A stretch of 64,000 nt of DNA from Bacillus sp. REN16 (GTDB lineage Bacteria; Bacillota; Bacilli; Bacillales; Bacillaceae_L), in the NCBI RefSeq assembly GCF_020731355.1, contig NZ_JAJFZK010000013.1, forward strand, positions 33,398 to 97,397. The letters run 5' to 3'. The stretch's first letter is position 1, and every line of letters begins with the position of its first letter. The position numbers and the translations under genes are program-made. A model generated the notes under the pieces. The model made no database searches. It was not told the origin of the DNA and saw only the letters and a program-made list of their open reading frames with translations. Below, in pieces: positions 38,326-46,962 of this stretch.

Positions 38326-39291
38326 ATGAGTAAACTTACGACCACGAAGGATGTATTTAAAATTACCTTGCCCACACCATTTGCTGTCGGGGATGTGAAT
38401 GTATACGTTGTTAAGGGAGAATCCTTAACCTTAATTGATGCTGGTGCCAAAACGGGAGAAGCATGGGAATCCTTTAATGAGCAGCTTGCTCATCTTGGCT
38501 ATAAACCATCAGACATCGAACAAATTGTGATTACCCACCATCATCCAGACCATGTTGGGCTTCTTGATTACTTTGGTAAAGATATCCCTATAATTGGTCA
38601 CCCCAAAAATCAACCGTGGATTAGTCAGGATAAGCAATTCTTTGTCGATAACGAACCGTTTTATAATGAGCTTTTTAATCAATTAGGAATTGATCCACAA
38701 TTTATGACTTTAATTGATATGGATGAGGAGCTTAAATATTCATGCAGTAGGTCGCTCACAACAACAGTTGGGGAAGGCGATACGATTGAAGGGTTAAATG
38801 GCTTTAGGGTGTTGGAGACACCGGGACATGCACAAAGTCATATTGTTTTGTATCGGGAAGAGGATGGATTGCTTATTGCAGGAGATACCCTTTTAGCCAA
38901 AATTTCTCCAAACCCTTTACTTGAACCACCACAATTTGGTGAAACAGCGAGACCCAGACCATTAATTCAATATAATAACTCTTTAAGAAAACTTCTAACC
39001 CTTGACATATCAAAGGTTGTGACAGGGCACGGCGACGATATTCTGAACCCGCATGACTTAATTCAAGAAAGATTCTTCTCACAAAAAGAGCGGGCATACT
39101 ATGTTTTGGAAATGATTAAGAAGAAGCCAATGACTGCTTTTGAAATATGCATCAGGTTATTTCCAAGGGTGTATATGAAGCAACCTCTCTTTACGATTTC
39201 TGAAACAGTTGGACAGCTTGACTTCCTGGAGGAATTAGGCGAAATAAAGATTGAAGTAGTGGACGGACAATATATCTATCATGCATATTAA
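38326..39291 (+). CDS. yqjP: Metallo-beta-lactamase-fold hydrolase (YqjP)
   Basis: 321-residue MBL-fold protein. The zinc motif is IVITHHHPDHVGLLDYFG (about 67-84, HxHxDH), with further ligands in ETPGHAQSHIVLY (about 164-176) and the Asp of LLIAGDTLLAKISPN. A C-terminal winged-helix-like tail (about 240-321) is typical of the family branch that includes LACTB2-like proteins. Substrate unknown; thioester or nuclease activity is possible. AAGGAGA precedes the ATG. It lies divergent from proI and next to yqjQ, as in B. subtilis. Confidence 0.86.
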   Translation: MSKLTTTKDVFKITLPTPFAVGDVNVYVVKGESLTLIDAGAKTGEAWESFNEQLAHLGYKPSDIEQIVITHHHPDHVGLLDYFGKDIPIIGHPKNQPWISQDKQFFVDNEPFYNELFNQLGIDPQFMTLIDMDEELKYSCSRSLTTTVGEGDTIEGLNGFRVLETPGHAQSHIVLYREEDGLLIAGDTLLAKISPNPLLEPPQFGETARPRPLIQYNNSLRKLLTLDISKVVTGHGDDILNPHDLIQERFFSQKERAYYVLEMIKKKPMTAFEICIRLFPRVYMKQPLFTISETVGQLDFLEELGEIKIEVVDGQYIYHAY

Positions 39292-39313
39292 TACCTGAGG
39301 TGAAATAGCCCAT

Positions 39314-40108
39314 ATGAATTCTAGACTTAAAGGAAAAACAGTTGTTATTACTGGGGCTTCGAGCGGGATTGGTGAGAAAATAGCCTATCTTGTAGCGGAG
39401 CAGGGGGCTTCCCCCATTTTACTTGCTCGAAGCTATGACCAGTTGGAAATAATAGCACAGAACATTCAAGAGGAATACAACGTTAACTGTTTATTTTATA
39501 AATTAGATGTACGAGATACGGAGAATGTAAAGGAAGTATTCAAGGACATCCTTCGTCATGTAAAAACAGTGGACGTTCTCGTGAATAACGCAGGGTTCGG
39601 TGTGTTTGCAAATGTTGTGGATGCACAAATTGAACAAATGAAAGCAATGTTTGAAGTGAATGTGTTCGGACTCATTTCTTGTACAAAGATGGTATTGCCT
39701 GCGATGATTGAGCAAAACACGGGTCACATTATTAATATCGCTTCACAGGCTGGAAAAATTGCAACACCAAAATCAAGCATATATTCTGCTTCAAAGCATG
39801 CAGTTCTTGGGTTTACAAATAGCTTAAGGATGGAGCTTTCAAACACAAATATTCATGTAACATCCGTAAATCCTGGACCCATTCGAACACGTTTTTTCGA
39901 TATTGCAGACGAGACTGGTACATATGCGAAAAATGTAAATCGTTTTATGCTGGATCCTGATGTCGTTGCTTCTAAAATTGTAAATGCGATGTTAACCCCT
40001 AAACGTGAAATTAATCTGCCAGGGTGGATGAACGCCGGCAGCATGTTTTATACTCTCTTCCCACGACTTGTTGAAAAAGTGGGGGGAAAGGCGTTTTTTA
40101 AGAAATGA
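39314..40108 (+). CDS. yqjQ: Short-chain dehydrogenase/reductase (YqjQ)
   Basis: 264-residue classical SDR. It has the NAD(P) motif [17 protein letters not shown] (about 9-25), NNAGFGVF (about 92-99), the catalytic Ser in [10 protein letters not shown] and the Tyr-x-x-x-Lys in [11 protein letters not shown] (about 156-166). A C-terminal hydrophobic tail is short. The substrate is not known. It follows yqjP by 22 bases, so both are probably one transcript, ended by the stem-loop at 40117. Confidence 0.88.
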   Translation: MNSRLKGKTVVITGASSGIGEKIAYLVAEQGASPILLARSYDQLEIIAQNIQEEYNVNCLFYKLDVRDTENVKEVFKDILRHVKTVDVLVNNAGFGVFANVVDAQIEQMKAMFEVNVFGLISCTKMVLPAMIEQNTGHIINIASQAGKIATPKSSIYSASKHAVLGFTNSLRMELSNTNIHVTSVNPGPIRTRFFDIADETGTYAKNVNRFMLDPDVVASKIVNAMLTPKREINLPGWMNAGSMFYTLFPRLVEKVGGKAFFKK

Positions 40109-40116
40109 ATATCGAC

Positions 40117-40144
40117 AATACCCCATTTTTATGGGGTATTTTTT
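40117..40144 (+). terminator. Rho-independent terminator of yqjPQ
   Basis: AATACCCCAT-TTTT-ATGGGGTATT followed by TTTT; a ten-bp perfect stem nine bases after the yqjQ stop. Confidence 0.9.
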
Positions 40145-40194
40145 GTTTAATTTGTGAAATCGAATGTATTTTTGTAATCTAAGCACCTGATAAC

Positions 40195-40353
40195 GGTGTT
40201 ACCGGTATATCACCGAACCGCAAAACGATAAATGGTATACCGCCACTGGTGTTACCGGTATATCATGGAGCTGTGAAACGATAAATGGTATACCGCCAAC
40301 GGTGATACCGGTATATCGCGGAGCTGTAAAACGATAAATGGTATACCGCAAAC
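40195..40353. repeat. Three tandem 53-bp repeats rich in palindromic boxes
   Basis: Units at 40195-40247, 40248-40300 and 40301-40353 are each exactly 53 bp. They start GGTG(T/A)TACCGGTATATC and end AAACGATAAATGGTATACCGC plus 3-4 bases. Each holds the palindromes TACCGGTA and GGTATACC; the middle 10 bases differ most. The gap between yqjQ and the next gene (about 400 bp) holds only this array and the terminator. Regular unit length with no variable spacers excludes a CRISPR array. Confidence 0.9.
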
Positions 40354-40510
40354 GATGTAGGCTAAAAAACAGGCAGATAAACTACCACCGATAGAATGCT
40401 TATTTTCTAAGTATTAATTCTTGACGAATGATTTAGATAATGAGTAAATTACATTAAATAGATTGAATTACTGTGCATTAATACAGAAGCAACATGAGGG
40501 AGAGAATTAC

Positions 40511-41551
40511 ATGAAACAAAATGATCAAACAATTAGCTGTTCAATTCCGGTTGAATCGAAGAATGATTCATCAAAAAAACCAGCAGAAATAAAAGCTGAC
40601 GGCTCTTTTAACCGTCAAACGAATCGCTTCATTACACCATTTGGAAACCAGTCAGGTGAACTGCCCGTTGAATCTGGCCGCTACCGCTTGTTATGGTCTG
40701 CTGCTTGCCCATGGGCACACCGTTCTGTGATCGTTCGTAAAATTCTTGGATTAGAAAAAGCGATAAGCCTAGGAACAGTAAGTCCGTTAAGACCACGAAT
40801 TGAACGTGTAGATTGGGAGTTTTCCTTAGACGAAAATGGGGTTGATCCAGGCCTGGGTGTTCAGTATGTGAGTGAGGTCTATAAGAATGCAGATCCTGAT
40901 TATTTAGAGAGACCAACTGTACCGGTCATGGTTGATCTCGAAACCAAAAAGGCTGTTAACAATGATTATTTTAAACTAACCAACTACTTTGAAACCGTTT
41001 GGGCTCCGTTTCATAAGGAAAATGCTCCTGATTTATATCCAAACGGTTTGCGCGAAGAAATTGATGCATTGAATGATATCATTTTTCATGATGTAAACAA
41101 TGGGGTATACAAATGTGGATTTGCCCGTTCGCAGGAAGCCTATGAACAAGCCTATGATACATTGTTTGCTAGATTAGATGAACTAGAGGAACGTCTGTCA
41201 AAGCACCGTTTCTTATTTGGGGATTTCATTACAGATTCTGATGTCCGATTCTATACGACATTGGTCCGTTTCGATGCTGCATATTATTCTGCATTTCGAA
41301 CAAACCGAAATTTAATCCGTGAGTTTAAAAATATACGGGGATATGCCCGTGACTTATACCAGACTCCTGGTTTCGGAGATACGACTGATTTTGATGCGAT
41401 TAAGCGACATTATCACCTATCTATCACAATCGACCCGGCAAAAGGAGAAGTAAATATTCTTCCTAAAGGGCCGGACGAATCAGTATGGCTATCCGAACAT
41501 AACCGTGAGCAGTTAAGCGGAAAAAAAGAAAAGTTCTTGAAACAAGGGTAG
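40511..41551 (+). CDS. Glutathionyl-hydroquinone reductase-like protein (Xi/Omega GST family)
   Basis: 346-residue protein of the ECM4/YqjG (E. coli) family. The thioredoxin-like half has the catalytic Cys in WSAACPWAHRSVIVRKILGL (about 67-86), and the all-helical half follows with CGFARSQEAYEQAYDTLFA. Proteobacterial members reduce glutathionyl-hydroquinones. A bacilliredoxin gene in this window implies bacillithiol, so the thiol cofactor may differ. ATG at 40511 follows GAGGGAGAG; a longer frame from 40463 lacks a ribosome site. Confidence 0.87.
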   Translation: MKQNDQTISCSIPVESKNDSSKKPAEIKADGSFNRQTNRFITPFGNQSGELPVESGRYRLLWSAACPWAHRSVIVRKILGLEKAISLGTVSPLRPRIERVDWEFSLDENGVDPGLGVQYVSEVYKNADPDYLERPTVPVMVDLETKKAVNNDYFKLTNYFETVWAPFHKENAPDLYPNGLREEIDALNDIIFHDVNNGVYKCGFARSQEAYEQAYDTLFARLDELEERLSKHRFLFGDFITDSDVRFYTTLVRFDAAYYSAFRTNRNLIREFKNIRGYARDLYQTPGFGDTTDFDAIKRHYHLSITIDPAKGEVNILPKGPDESVWLSEHNREQLSGKKEKFLKQG

Positions 41552-41563
41552 GTGCATGCAGTC

Positions 41564-42064
41564 ATGAAAATTCGTGATGCAAAACAGGATGAATTGGATT
41601 TTATTCGTGAACAACGAGTTGCTGCGTATTTTGAGCATTCAAGGGAAATTCCAGCCGCTCATTGGCAAGCTCTTAAAGAGGGCATTTCTTCTGATGCGGA
41701 TCGCATACAGGGTTCTGAGCTTATTGTGTGCGAAATCAATGAAAAAATTGTCGGAAGTGTAGTCTTGTTTCCAGCTAACACAGACGCATATAATGGGCAG
41801 TTAGAAGAGTTAGATTATCCGGAAATACGAATGCTGGCAGTTAGTCCTGAGGCTCGAGGCAAAGGAGTTGCTTCTGCACTAATTACCGAATGCATCCAGC
41901 GTTCACAAGCAAAGAATCACCAATTCATCGGACTGCATACTGGCGAGTTCATGAAAGAGGCGATTCAATTATATACAAAACACGGTTTCGAGCGTTTACC
42001 GCAATATGATTTTGAGCCTGCAAATGACGGGATTGTTGTTATGGCGTTTCGCTTGTCAATATAA
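41564..42064 (+). CDS. GNAT-family N-acetyltransferase
   Basis: 166-residue GNAT fold. Acetyl-CoA binding appears in IRMLAVSPEARGKGVASALITE (about 88-109; R/Q-x-x-G-x-G/A as RGKGVA), preceded by VCEINEKIVGSVVL. The C-terminal GFERLPQYDF is the usual beta-bulge region. Substrate unknown. I chose ATG at 41564, nine bases after AGGTG; an in-frame GTG at 41552 overlaps that site. It follows the GST-like gene by 12 bases, so the two are likely co-transcribed, ending at the large hairpin at 42123. Confidence 0.83.
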   Translation: MKIRDAKQDELDFIREQRVAAYFEHSREIPAAHWQALKEGISSDADRIQGSELIVCEINEKIVGSVVLFPANTDAYNGQLEELDYPEIRMLAVSPEARGKGVASALITECIQRSQAKNHQFIGLHTGEFMKEAIQLYTKHGFERLPQYDFEPANDGIVVMAFRLSI

Positions 42065-42122
42065 TCTGGAAAAATGGAATTCGCATTTTAATACGTGATT
42101 CGGGGCCTATCTCTCGAATTTT

Positions 42123-42178
42123 GGGGCCTGTCCCTCAGTGCGGTAATTTTTACCATACTGAGCGACAGGCTCCTTTTT
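42123..42178 (+). terminator. Long imperfect hairpin terminator after the GNAT gene
   Basis: GGGGCCTGTCCCTCAGT pairs with ACTGAGCGACAGGCTCC and is extended by GGTAA/TTACC across a TTTT loop, then a T-run. The stem exceeds 20 bp, unusually long for a simple terminator. Confidence 0.75.
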
Positions 42179-42298
42179 CAAAAAAAGGGCACATATTAAT
42201 AATCCGAACCGCTCTGTAAATACTACCAATATGATATAGTAAATAAGCCTTAGAACAATTACAACGGCATTTATATTAGAAAAGAGACGTGATTAGCC

Positions 42299-43600
42299 TT
42301 GGCAGATTTTTTACAACTTGGTATTCGAAAAGAAATTAACCATACATTAAAGTCATTAGGAATAGTAACTCCAACTCCAATACAGGAACGGACGATTCCA
42401 TCCGTGCTTAAGGGGAAGGATGTGATTGCAAAAGCACAAACTGGAACAGGAAAGACGTTGGCTTTTGTTCTTCCGATTCTTGAAAAGATTGATGTGCAGA
42501 ACCCGGATGTTCAAGCACTTATTTTAACCCCAACCCGAGAATTAGCTCTGCAAATTTCAAAAGAAATAAAAAAAATGATCGAGAACGTTGAGGGTGCCAA
42601 AGTGTTATCTGTATACGGCGGTCAGGATGTGGAGCATCAATTAAAAAAGTTAAAGGGTGCCCAGCATATTGTCGTGGCAACTCCTGGTCGATTATTAGAC
42701 CATATTCGCCGTGGTACAATTGATCTTTCAACGATTGAGAGGCTTGTAATAGATGAAGCCGACCAAATGCTGCTGATGGGGTTTCTTCCAGAGGTAGATG
42801 ACATCATTAGTGAAACGTTCCCTTCAAGACAAACCATGCTTTTTTCAGCAACAATGCCTAATGAAATTCAAACTCTTGCCAAAAAATATATGGTAGAGCC
42901 AGAGTTCATCGAAGTGAAAGCCAAAAAAGTAACGGTTGAAGAGGTTAAACAGGTTGTGATTGAAACAACTGACCGGAGAAAACAAGCCACTTTATTGCAT
43001 TTAATCGAAGAACATCGTCCTTTTTTAGCGATTATCTTCTGTCGTACAAAAGTTCGTGCTACAAAGCTGCACGAAGCGCTGATTGCGGGCGGATATGAAT
43101 CAGACGAGCTGCATGGTGATTTACCACAGTCCAAACGTGAAAAAGCGATGAAACGATTTCGTGAAGCGAAAACACAATTTCTGGTGGCAACCGACGTTGC
43201 TGCAAGGGGACTTGATGTTGAAGGGGTGACCCATGTCTATAACTATGATATTCCACATGATGCTGAAAGCTATATTCACCGGATTGGGCGAACTGGACGT
43301 GCAGGTGGAGATGGGGTTGCCTATACGTTAGTAGCCCCTAAGGATATGGAGTTCCTCCGAATGATAGAAAAAGGAATCAATCAAAAATTAGACATCCAAG
43401 TGATTAAAGGAATAAGTATCCCTGATCGTGAGGATTACCAGCGCGCAAGCAGCGAGCCTATAAAAGAAAATAAACGCTCGGAAGGTAGAGGTAGAGACGG
43501 AAGGAAGGCCGCACCGTTTTCTTCAAATAGAAAACCAAATGATAGGCGAGCAAAAAGCAATCCAAGCAATCCAACAAAAGATAGAAGACGTTCTCGTTAA
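42299..43600 (+). CDS. DEAD-box ATP-dependent RNA helicase
   Basis: 433-residue RNA helicase. Core motifs in order are the Q motif [18 protein letters not shown] (about 22-40), Walker A AQTGTGKT (about 46-53), [16 protein letters not shown], the DEAD box in [12 protein letters not shown] (about 150-161), SAT, and in domain 2 [20 protein letters not shown] and [10 protein letters not shown]. The tail after about residue 365 is basic and disordered ([12 protein letters not shown], then [10 protein letters not shown]), suited to RNA binding. The start is TTG at 42299 and the ribosome site is weak. Likely acts in rRNA maturation or cold adaptation; which Bacillus paralogue it matches is unclear. 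Confidence 0.9.
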   Translation: MADFLQLGIRKEINHTLKSLGIVTPTPIQERTIPSVLKGKDVIAKAQTGTGKTLAFVLPILEKIDVQNPDVQALILTPTRELALQISKEIKKMIENVEGAKVLSVYGGQDVEHQLKKLKGAQHIVVATPGRLLDHIRRGTIDLSTIERLVIDEADQMLLMGFLPEVDDIISETFPSRQTMLFSATMPNEIQTLAKKYMVEPEFIEVKAKKVTVEEVKQVVIETTDRRKQATLLHLIEEHRPFLAIIFCRTKVRATKLHEALIAGGYESDELHGDLPQSKREKAMKRFREAKTQFLVATDVAARGLDVEGVTHVYNYDIPHDAESYIHRIGRTGRAGGDGVAYTLVAPKDMEFLRMIEKGINQKLDIQVIKGISIPDREDYQRASSEPIKENKRSEGRGRDGRKAAPFSSNRKPNDRRAKSNPSNPTKDRRRSR

Positions 43601-43619
43601 GAGTAATGATAGAAAATGA

Positions 43620-43648
43620 GTGCCTTCCTTTTAAAACAGGGAAGGCAC
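43620..43648 (+). terminator. Stem-loop between the helicase gene and the next gene
   Basis: GTGCCTTCC and GGAAGGCAC form a perfect nine-bp stem. No T-run follows, and it lies only 33 bases before the next start codon, so it could be an RNA-processing or attenuation structure instead. Confidence 0.4.
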
Positions 43649-43680
43649 CATCTCAGCACCAAATTCAGGAGGATACACCT

Positions 43681-44292
43681 ATGTTACATAAACAAATGGA
43701 AAAATACATATCAACAGAGTTGATGAATAAACCTACGGCAGAAAAGGTTGAACTGTATCAAGAGGAAAAAGAGTACATTGAAAAATATGAATGGATTCCA
43801 AATGACGTGACAATAATTGAAAAAGATCCTACCACACGTTTCCTTGAAGCGTACATTGAAAGGTGTGAGAAGGAAACAGAAGGAACTATCTCAACAGAAT
43901 TATTCGTTTTTTTGGAACATCCGATTGACTACCTTCAAAAACACAAGAATGAATTTCTATACTTTGAATCTAATTGGTTGGATCTAATCGGTGTTGATGC
44001 GATTTCGTTTGAAGTGAATGATGTATTTGGAACATACGACGTGATGGCAGGATTAAAGCTGCAGAAAAAGTTTGGGACATCTCTTAAAGAAAATTTGAGA
44101 ACAAATTTACATGGAGATGAAGCAAAATTTGAATTGATTTTTAATCAAAATGATGGCTTATGGGACTTGAATTTCGCTTTGAATTATGTGAATGGGTTTA
44201 AAGAGGAGATGTCATTGGAGGAAGCATTTCGGTTAATTTATCGATTTTTATTTAAACTAGTAGAGAGAATTGAAGAAGAAGCAAGGGCATGA
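43681..44292 (+). CDS. Uncharacterised 203-residue acidic cytoplasmic protein
   Basis: I do not recognise a characterised family. The protein begins MLHKQMEKYISTELMNKPTA, is rich in Glu and Lys with no signal peptide or membrane span, and seems largely helical. A middle FVFLEHPIDYLQKHKNEFLY and a C-terminal SLEEAFRLIYRFLFKLVERI are the most hydrophobic parts. ATG at 43681 follows AGGAGG by seven bases; the longer in-frame reading from 43606 crosses the hairpin and is rejected. Similar proteins are, to my memory, sometimes labelled branched-chain aminotransferase in Bacillus, but no aminotransferase motif is visible. Confidence 0.75.
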   Translation: MLHKQMEKYISTELMNKPTAEKVELYQEEKEYIEKYEWIPNDVTIIEKDPTTRFLEAYIERCEKETEGTISTELFVFLEHPIDYLQKHKNEFLYFESNWLDLIGVDAISFEVNDVFGTYDVMAGLKLQKKFGTSLKENLRTNLHGDEAKFELIFNQNDGLWDLNFALNYVNGFKEEMSLEEAFRLIYRFLFKLVERIEEEARA

Positions 44293-44367
44293 ATTAACTG
44301 TTATATCGCATTTCTTTCCTGCATATGATACCATTTATCTTTATACAAAAAGAGGACGTGATTACAC

Positions 44368-44739
44368 ATGATAAAAATTAGCATACCTACTCCAGATATT
44401 ACGATTACAGAACGGAAACAAACTCCGAAAGAAAATGAACCAAAAATCAAGGACATTTATGGATTTATTGATTTCCATCTAATACCGAGGGATAAAGGCG
44501 GCATTTTCTTGTTTTATAATATTAATGATGAGCTTCTTTTTGTTGGAAAGGCGCGGAAACTACGCCAACGGATTAAAAAACATTTCGAAGATACTGTTTC
44601 ACCTATTAAAGCGCACAGAGACGAAGTACATAAAATCGATATTTGCATAGTTGAAGATCCAATGGAACGTGAAATTTACGAAACATATATCATTAATGCA
44701 CTCCAGTCGAAATATAACGTGGACAAAGTATTTTATTAA
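44368..44739 (+). CDS. Small GIY-YIG-domain nuclease-like protein
   Basis: 123 residues. A GIY-YIG-like core runs from about residue 43: GGIFLFYNIND in place of GIY, LLFVGKARKLRQRIKKHF with the YIG-like FVG and the conserved Arg, then a Glu in DPMEREIYETYIINALQSKYN, which closes the fold. Stand-alone small GIY-YIG proteins occur widely in Firmicutes, with possible roles in DNA repair or as remnants of mobile endonucleases. AGAGGACGTG precedes the ATG. It closes a short same-strand cluster with the unknown gene at 43681. Confidence 0.75.
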   Translation: MIKISIPTPDITITERKQTPKENEPKIKDIYGFIDFHLIPRDKGGIFLFYNINDELLFVGKARKLRQRIKKHFEDTVSPIKAHRDEVHKIDICIVEDPMEREIYETYIINALQSKYNVDKVFY

Positions 44740-44891
44740 AGGGGCTATTTAGTTAAGCCCCAGGTGTTCCGAAGCATTATCTGACTGAGGGACTGGCCTC
44801 AATATAAGGAAATAATGGATTTCGAAGAATTGGCTAATGACTATCTGATTAGGCTAAAGTGTAGCTTAATTTAAGTCCCACAGTCTCCGAG

Positions 44892-45788
44892 CTAATATTG
44901 AGAACTATTTTTTATTATTTCCTTCACTTTTTCCAAACTTATTCCTGAATAGTCAGCGATTTGTTCAACTGAGAGTCCTCTTTTATGCATATTTTTCACT
45001 AATTCCACACCTCTTTTTTCCATTCCTTTTTCTATTCCTCTTTCAAAATAGGAATTGGGTAATTCCAAAATTCTGTCCGCTTCCTCTTCTGGTAATTTCG
45101 CAATTTCTTTTTCCACCTGGACTTCCTCCTCCCTTGTTAATTTTAAATAGGTTTCAAAAAATCCATATAGTAATTCCATTCTTGCTGGATCTAATTCCAT
45201 TCGACTTATCATTCGTAAAAATTCCAATCTTACTTGAATTCGTTCTTCTTTAGTATATCCCATATTACTTAACAGTGCCGCTACGGCCGGGTTATCTGTT
45301 TTAATGAATTCCCGCCAGTTCTTTTTTTTTAGATGAAGTTGTAAGTAGTTGAATTCTAAGATTTGGGAAGTTGGAAAATTAATCGTGAATTTTTGTGGGA
45401 TATCTTTACGTTCATTATAGCTAAAAACTGCAATGGGTAAAATAGGAATACGGTATTTTTCATAAAGGCGAGACAAGTAGATAAACATTCTTTCGTTAAA
45501 TTCTTCCTGGTAATAAGATTGGGGTTCCACATGGATAAGGATTAACTTATCTTCAAATTTCATTGTGACCTCTGCTAAAATATCAATTCTTCTTTTCTCA
45601 CCTTTAAAAATATCCGTAATAACCTCTTGTTCCATAAACTTAACAGTTGAAAAATTGATAAAGGCGCATTCTTCAGGGAAAAATGCTTCCATGAATTCCT
45701 GGAAAAAGGATTTTATTAACATCTTAAACAAACGGTCATGGTCAATATATGTTGATTTTTTTTCTTTTATCAAAGTTGTATCTAGCAA
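44892..45788 (-). CDS. Rpn-family recombination-promoting nuclease/putative transposase (PD-(D/E)XK)
   Basis: About 298 residues. The N-terminal half holds a PD-(D/E)XK-type core with DHDRLFKMLIKSFFQEFMEA, RRIDILAEVTMKFEDKLILI and HVEPQ (D...E-x-Q). The C-terminal part has the charged FERGIEKGMEKRGVELVK and an HTH-like GLSVEQIADYSGISLEKVKE. Rpn proteins are Mg-dependent nucleases that promote RecA-independent recombination in E. coli; many Firmicutes members are annotated as transposase-like. I chose TTG at 45788, eight bases after AAAGGT; an upstream in-frame TTG at 45806 would add six residues. It stands alone on the minus strand. Confidence 0.78.
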   Translation of the reverse strand: MLDTTLIKEKKSTYIDHDRLFKMLIKSFFQEFMEAFFPEECAFINFSTVKFMEQEVITDIFKGEKRRIDILAEVTMKFEDKLILIHVEPQSYYQEEFNERMFIYLSRLYEKYRIPILPIAVFSYNERKDIPQKFTINFPTSQILEFNYLQLHLKKKNWREFIKTDNPAVAALLSNMGYTKEERIQVRLEFLRMISRMELDPARMELLYGFFETYLKLTREEEVQVEKEIAKLPEEEADRILELPNSYFERGIEKGMEKRGVELVKNMHKRGLSVEQIADYSGISLEKVKEIIKNSSQY

Positions 45789-46036
45789 AACATCACTACC
45801 TTTCAAGACTTTTTACAATAATCAAATTTATTCTGTAATCATAAAACTAGCATCTTTTTGCTACCTCAACAAACTACCAAAAAATGAATTATATGGAAAA
45901 ACAATAATAAAATATCCTTTTTCTTCTATTTGAATTTCAATTTCATGGTATATAAATCATTGTAAAGTCCAATTTAGATACTAAAAACTAGGTAATGCCA
46001 TCAATTGAAAAGGTCACTTTTTGTCGAGAAATTCAT

Positions 46037-46066
46037 GTGACATTTTTTGAAAGTATTTGATATAAT
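46037..46066 (+). promoter_or_regulatory. Sigma-A promoter of the nudix/pnuC/nadR unit
   Basis: GTGACA (46037-46042, 5/6), an 18-bp spacer and a perfect TATAAT (46061-46066). The start near 46073 falls inside the dyad at 46070-46088. The rest of the 331-bp gap after the Rpn gene shows nothing else. Confidence 0.7.
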
Positions 46067-46069
46067 AAC

Positions 46070-46088
46070 AATTAACAAAATGTTAATT
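46070..46088. promoter_or_regulatory. Operator dyad 1, likely bound by the Nudix/NrtR regulator
   Basis: AATTAACA-AAA-TGTTAATT is a perfect 19-bp dyad over the predicted transcription start. A 19-bp site matching it at 16 positions occurs before pnuC (46920-46938). Confidence 0.6.
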
Positions 46089-46119
46089 AAAAAATTAAGC
46101 AGAATGAGGTGAGCAATGA

Positions 46120-46902
46120 ATGAGTGAGGATCTGTTACGCTATGATGTGAGCAAGTATCGGACTCCGGATGGGTATACGAGCGATATTGCTGTTTTTACA
46201 ATTATTTCAACTGAAGTAGCTCCGTATAAGCCACCAAAAAAGACATTAAAAATTATGCTAATTAAACGAGCAGAGAAAACCAGAGAAGGCGAGTCAAATA
46301 TAGAAAGCGGAAAATGGGCTTTGCCAGGTGGATTTATTAGACCGGAGGAAACGGCATATGATGCAGCAATTCGCGAATTAAGAGAAGAAACGGGTATTGA
46401 TGGATTAAAGGTAAAGCACTTTGGTGTATACGACAAATTTGGTCGAGACGAGCGGGGCTGGATTATTTCAAATGCTCATTATGCGATTGTTCCTGAAGAT
46501 AAACTAGTAAAAAGAAGGGCTGCCGAGGATGCAGTCGAGGTAGAGCTATTCTCGATGGATGAAGTGTTTAAGCTGAACCTAGCCTTTGATCACAAGCAAA
46601 TCATAGACGATGCGATTTGGTTCATCAAAAAAGACATGTCATTAACAACACTCGCGAAAAACTTCTTACCAAATGAATTTGTCCTATCAGAATTGCAAGG
46701 GGTATTGTTAACCGTCATGGATGAGCCGTGGCTAAAGCTAGATTCACAATTTTTTAGAAAAGCCCCAACACTTCCCTTTGTTGAAAAAGTAATGAAGGAT
46801 GGAATACCTCAAAAAACAAATCGTTGGTCGAAAAATAATGCCCAACTATACCGATTTAATGATTTTAATCCGTATGTATCAATCTATAATGCCAAATACT
46901 AA
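46120..46902 (+). CDS. Nudix-domain protein with C-terminal winged-helix-like region, probable NrtR-type regulator of NAD salvage
   Basis: 260 residues. The Nudix fold (about 20-150) contains an intact Nudix box, GFIRPEETAYDAAIRELREE followed by TGI. The C-terminal 90 residues (SELQGVLLTVMDEPW, APTLPFVEKVMKDGIPQ) look like the winged-helix DNA-binding part of NrtR regulators, which repress NAD genes and respond to ADP-ribose. Adjacent pnuC and nadR and two shared dyads support this. The intact box means hydrolase activity is also possible. GAGGTGAGCA precedes the ATG. Confidence 0.75.
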   Translation: MSEDLLRYDVSKYRTPDGYTSDIAVFTIISTEVAPYKPPKKTLKIMLIKRAEKTREGESNIESGKWALPGGFIRPEETAYDAAIRELREETGIDGLKVKHFGVYDKFGRDERGWIISNAHYAIVPEDKLVKRRAAEDAVEVELFSMDEVFKLNLAFDHKQIIDDAIWFIKKDMSLTTLAKNFLPNEFVLSELQGVLLTVMDEPWLKLDSQFFRKAPTLPFVEKVMKDGIPQKTNRWSKNNAQLYRFNDFNPYVSIYNAKY

Positions 46903-46913
46903 ATTTTTTTCAA

Positions 46914-46944
46914 ATTATTAATTAACAATTTGATAATTAATAAT
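46914..46944. promoter_or_regulatory. Operator dyad 2 upstream of pnuC
   Basis: ATTATTAATTAAC and GATAATTAATAAT form 13-bp arms matching at 12 positions around AATTT. The central 19 bp (46920-46938) match the dyad before the Nudix gene. It is AT-only enough to be an operator and not a terminator. Confidence 0.55.
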
Positions 46945-46962
46945 CAATAAGGAGTGGGGAAA

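Noticed and set aside
40195..40353. Possible CRISPR array
   Set aside because: Units are contiguous 53-bp tandem repeats with no variable spacers, and no cas gene is near.
45565..45933. 122-codon plus-strand frame across the start of the Rpn gene
   Set aside because: Opposite-strand shadow of the Rpn gene; no ribosome site.
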